6,619 bases of DNA, taken from NCBI GenBank assembly GCA_029858145.1, contig JAOUFP010000170.1, positions 1-6,619 on the forward strand. Reading direction: 5' to 3'. Shown in pieces: positions 5,706 to 6,619 of the stretch. A program made the translations under genes and the position numbers. The notes beneath the pieces are model-generated. The model had not been told where the DNA came from, made no database searches, and saw nothing but the letters and a program-made list of their open reading frames with translations. How positions within the stretch are numbered: the stretch's first letter is position 1; the number at the start of each line of letters is the position of its first letter. This DNA comes from Nitrospirota bacterium. GTDB lineage: Bacteria > Nitrospirota > Thermodesulfovibrionia > Thermodesulfovibrionales > UBA6898.

Positions 5706-5711
5706 CCTCCT
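5706..5711 (-). promoter_or_regulatory. rplR Shine-Dalgarno deciding the TTG start
   Basis: AGGAGG ends 5 nt before the TTG at 5700, close to ideal spacing. It lies downstream of the alternative TTG at 5715 and therefore supports the 120-aa product. Confidence 0.75.
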
Positions 5712-5748
5712 GCAACGTTTCTGCTATAGGGCGCGTTAAGCCCCCAGA

Positions 5749-6291
5749 TTATTTCTTGCCTGTTTTTCCTACCTTGAGCTTCATCCTCTGGCCTGCAAAT
5801 CTGACGCCCTTGCCTTTGTAAATGTCAGGCTTCCTTATTGCTTTCAGATTCGCGGCTATCTGTCCTATCTTCTGCTTGTCTATGCCGGTCAACGTGATCT
5901 GGGTCTGTTTCTGATCGACTGCGGCTGTTATACCGTCGGGGAGATTAAACTCCACGGGGTGGGAATAGCCGAGCGACAGGACAATCTTGCTGCCCTGTAC
6001 CTGCGCCCTGTAGCCTACGCCGACAATCTCCAGAACCCTCTGATAGCCGGTCGTAACACCGGTGACCATATTTGCGACAAGATTCCTGCTCAGGCCGTGG
6101 AGCGCCCTGTTTTTCTTTAAATCGTTCTCTCTTTCAACGAGGATCTTGTTTTCGGCAACAGAGGCCTTCGCTCCCAACGGCAACGTCCACTGGAGCTCAC
6201 CCTTCGGCCCTTTTATCTTTATCGTATTATCCAGAAGTTTAACATCAACTCCCGCTGGAATATCTATTGGCTTCTTCCCGATTCTCGACAT
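5749..6291 (-). CDS. rplF: 50S ribosomal protein L6
   Basis: Two-domain 23S rRNA-binding protein near the sarcin-ricin loop and the factor-binding site. The protein is 180 aa, the usual length, and starts MSRIGKKPIDIPAGV. The tandem L6 folds are visible: the first has IKIKGPKGEL (25-34) and NRALHGLSRNLVANMVTGVT (61-80); the second starts near GYQRVLEIVGVGYRAQVQG (82-100). The C-terminal signature RKPDIYKGKGVRF (153-165) is intact and is followed by a Lys-rich tail. The ATG at 6291 has AAAGGAG 7 nt upstream; the rpsH stop TAA overlaps that Shine-Dalgarno and the gap is only 12 nt. Confidence 0.97.
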   Translation of the reverse strand: MSRIGKKPIDIPAGVDVKLLDNTIKIKGPKGELQWTLPLGAKASVAENKILVERENDLKKNRALHGLSRNLVANMVTGVTTGYQRVLEIVGVGYRAQVQGSKIVLSLGYSHPVEFNLPDGITAAVDQKQTQITLTGIDKQKIGQIAANLKAIRKPDIYKGKGVRFAGQRMKLKVGKTGKK

Positions 6292-6303
6292 CCTGCTTCT
6301 CCT

Positions 6304-6619
6304 TTACCAAATATGGCAGAGAACTTCTCCGCCTACTTTTTCCCTTCGACACGCCTTACCGGTGAGAATACCCTTGGAGGTAGTAAGTATGGAAATGCCG
6401 ACCCCGCCCATAACCATCGGTATCATATCGGAATTTGCATATACCCTTCTGCCGGGCTTGCTGATCCTCTTCAGCCCGGTAATGATGGGCTGGTTATCCG
6501 GAGCATACTTGAGGGTAATCCTCAGGATACCCTGTTTCTTGTCCTTCAGGATTTTATATGCCCTGATAAAACCTTCCTCTTTTAAAATCTTTGCCATATC
6601 AAGCTTCATCCTGGAAGCA
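6304..6619 (-). CDS. rpsH: 30S ribosomal protein S8, 5' end cut by window edge
   Basis: Primary 16S rRNA-binding protein of the 30S central domain; in E. coli it also represses the spc operon. The frame is open to the window edge: codons for Ala-Ser-Arg precede the internal Met at 6609, matching the family segment before the ILKEEGFIRAYKI helix. About 104 C-terminal residues are present and roughly 30 N-terminal residues are missing. Recognisable parts are LRITLKYAPDNQPIITGLKR, then ISKPGRRVYA, and the C-terminal signature ILTTSKGILTGKACR followed by GGEVLCHIW. The Met at 6609 is not the true start. Upstream rplE and rpsN, expected in the spc operon, lie outside the window. Confidence 0.95.
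   Translation of the reverse strand, partial: ASRMKLDMAKILKEEGFIRAYKILKDKKQGILRITLKYAPDNQPIITGLKRISKPGRRVYANSDMIPMVMGGVGISILTTSKGILTGKACRREKVGGEVLCHIW

Noticed and set aside
5728..5744. Small GGGC/GCCC hairpin in the rplF-rplR gap
   Set aside because: Only five pairs including one G-U, with no U-tract; not distinguishable from chance.

Overview
The window is a stretch of the bacterial ribosomal protein superoperon, and every gene lies on the minus strand. In transcription order, from the right edge to the left, it reads rpsH (5' end cut off), rplF, rplR, rpsE, rpmD, rplO, secY, map, infA, rpmJ, rpsM, rpsK, rpsD, rpoA (only the first 24 codons). This joins the distal spc operon to the alpha operon. 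Coding density is very high: most junctions are 0-30 nt, and the largest gaps are 48 nt (rplF-rplR), 82 nt (secY-map), 78 nt (rpmJ-rpsM) and 95 nt (rpsD-rpoA). No tRNA, mobile element, CRISPR array or long repeat was seen.

The source is a Gram-negative-type bacterium of moderate GC. rpsD sits between rpsK and rpoA, as in Proteobacteria, Nitrospirota and related phyla; in Bacillus it lies elsewhere. There is no adk between secY and map. SecY and the RpoA N-terminus recall Nitrospirota (Thermodesulfovibrio-like) or former Deltaproteobacteria. This placement is from memory and is only a modest-confidence inference. S4 and L36 are both the cysteine-bearing, zinc-binding versions.

Right part (2848-6619): 30S and 50S proteins S8, L6, L18, S5, L30 and L15, then the translocon channel SecY. 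Middle (1641-2765): methionine aminopeptidase, initiation factor IF1 and L36. Left part (1-1562): S13, S11, S4 and RNA polymerase alpha. The products build the ribosome, start translation, trim nascent N-termini, insert membrane proteins and supply the polymerase subunit that nucleates RNAP assembly.

The genes are ordinary; the interest is in control signals. (1) The rpmJ-rpsM gap can fold into an H-type pseudoknot with an A-rich loop, whose second stem covers the start of the rpsM Shine-Dalgarno. Its position matches the S4-repressed alpha-operon leader of E. coli. (2) The last codons of map contain a near-consensus sigma70-type promoter (TTGACT, 18 nt, TATAAT). Its start site would fall at or just before the infA ATG, which has no Shine-Dalgarno, so infA may be made from a leaderless mRNA. 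(3) A strong 9-bp hairpin lies between rpsD and rpoA. (4) Five of the thirteen starts visible in the window are called as TTG, and several Shine-Dalgarno sequences are embedded in the 3' codons of the preceding gene.
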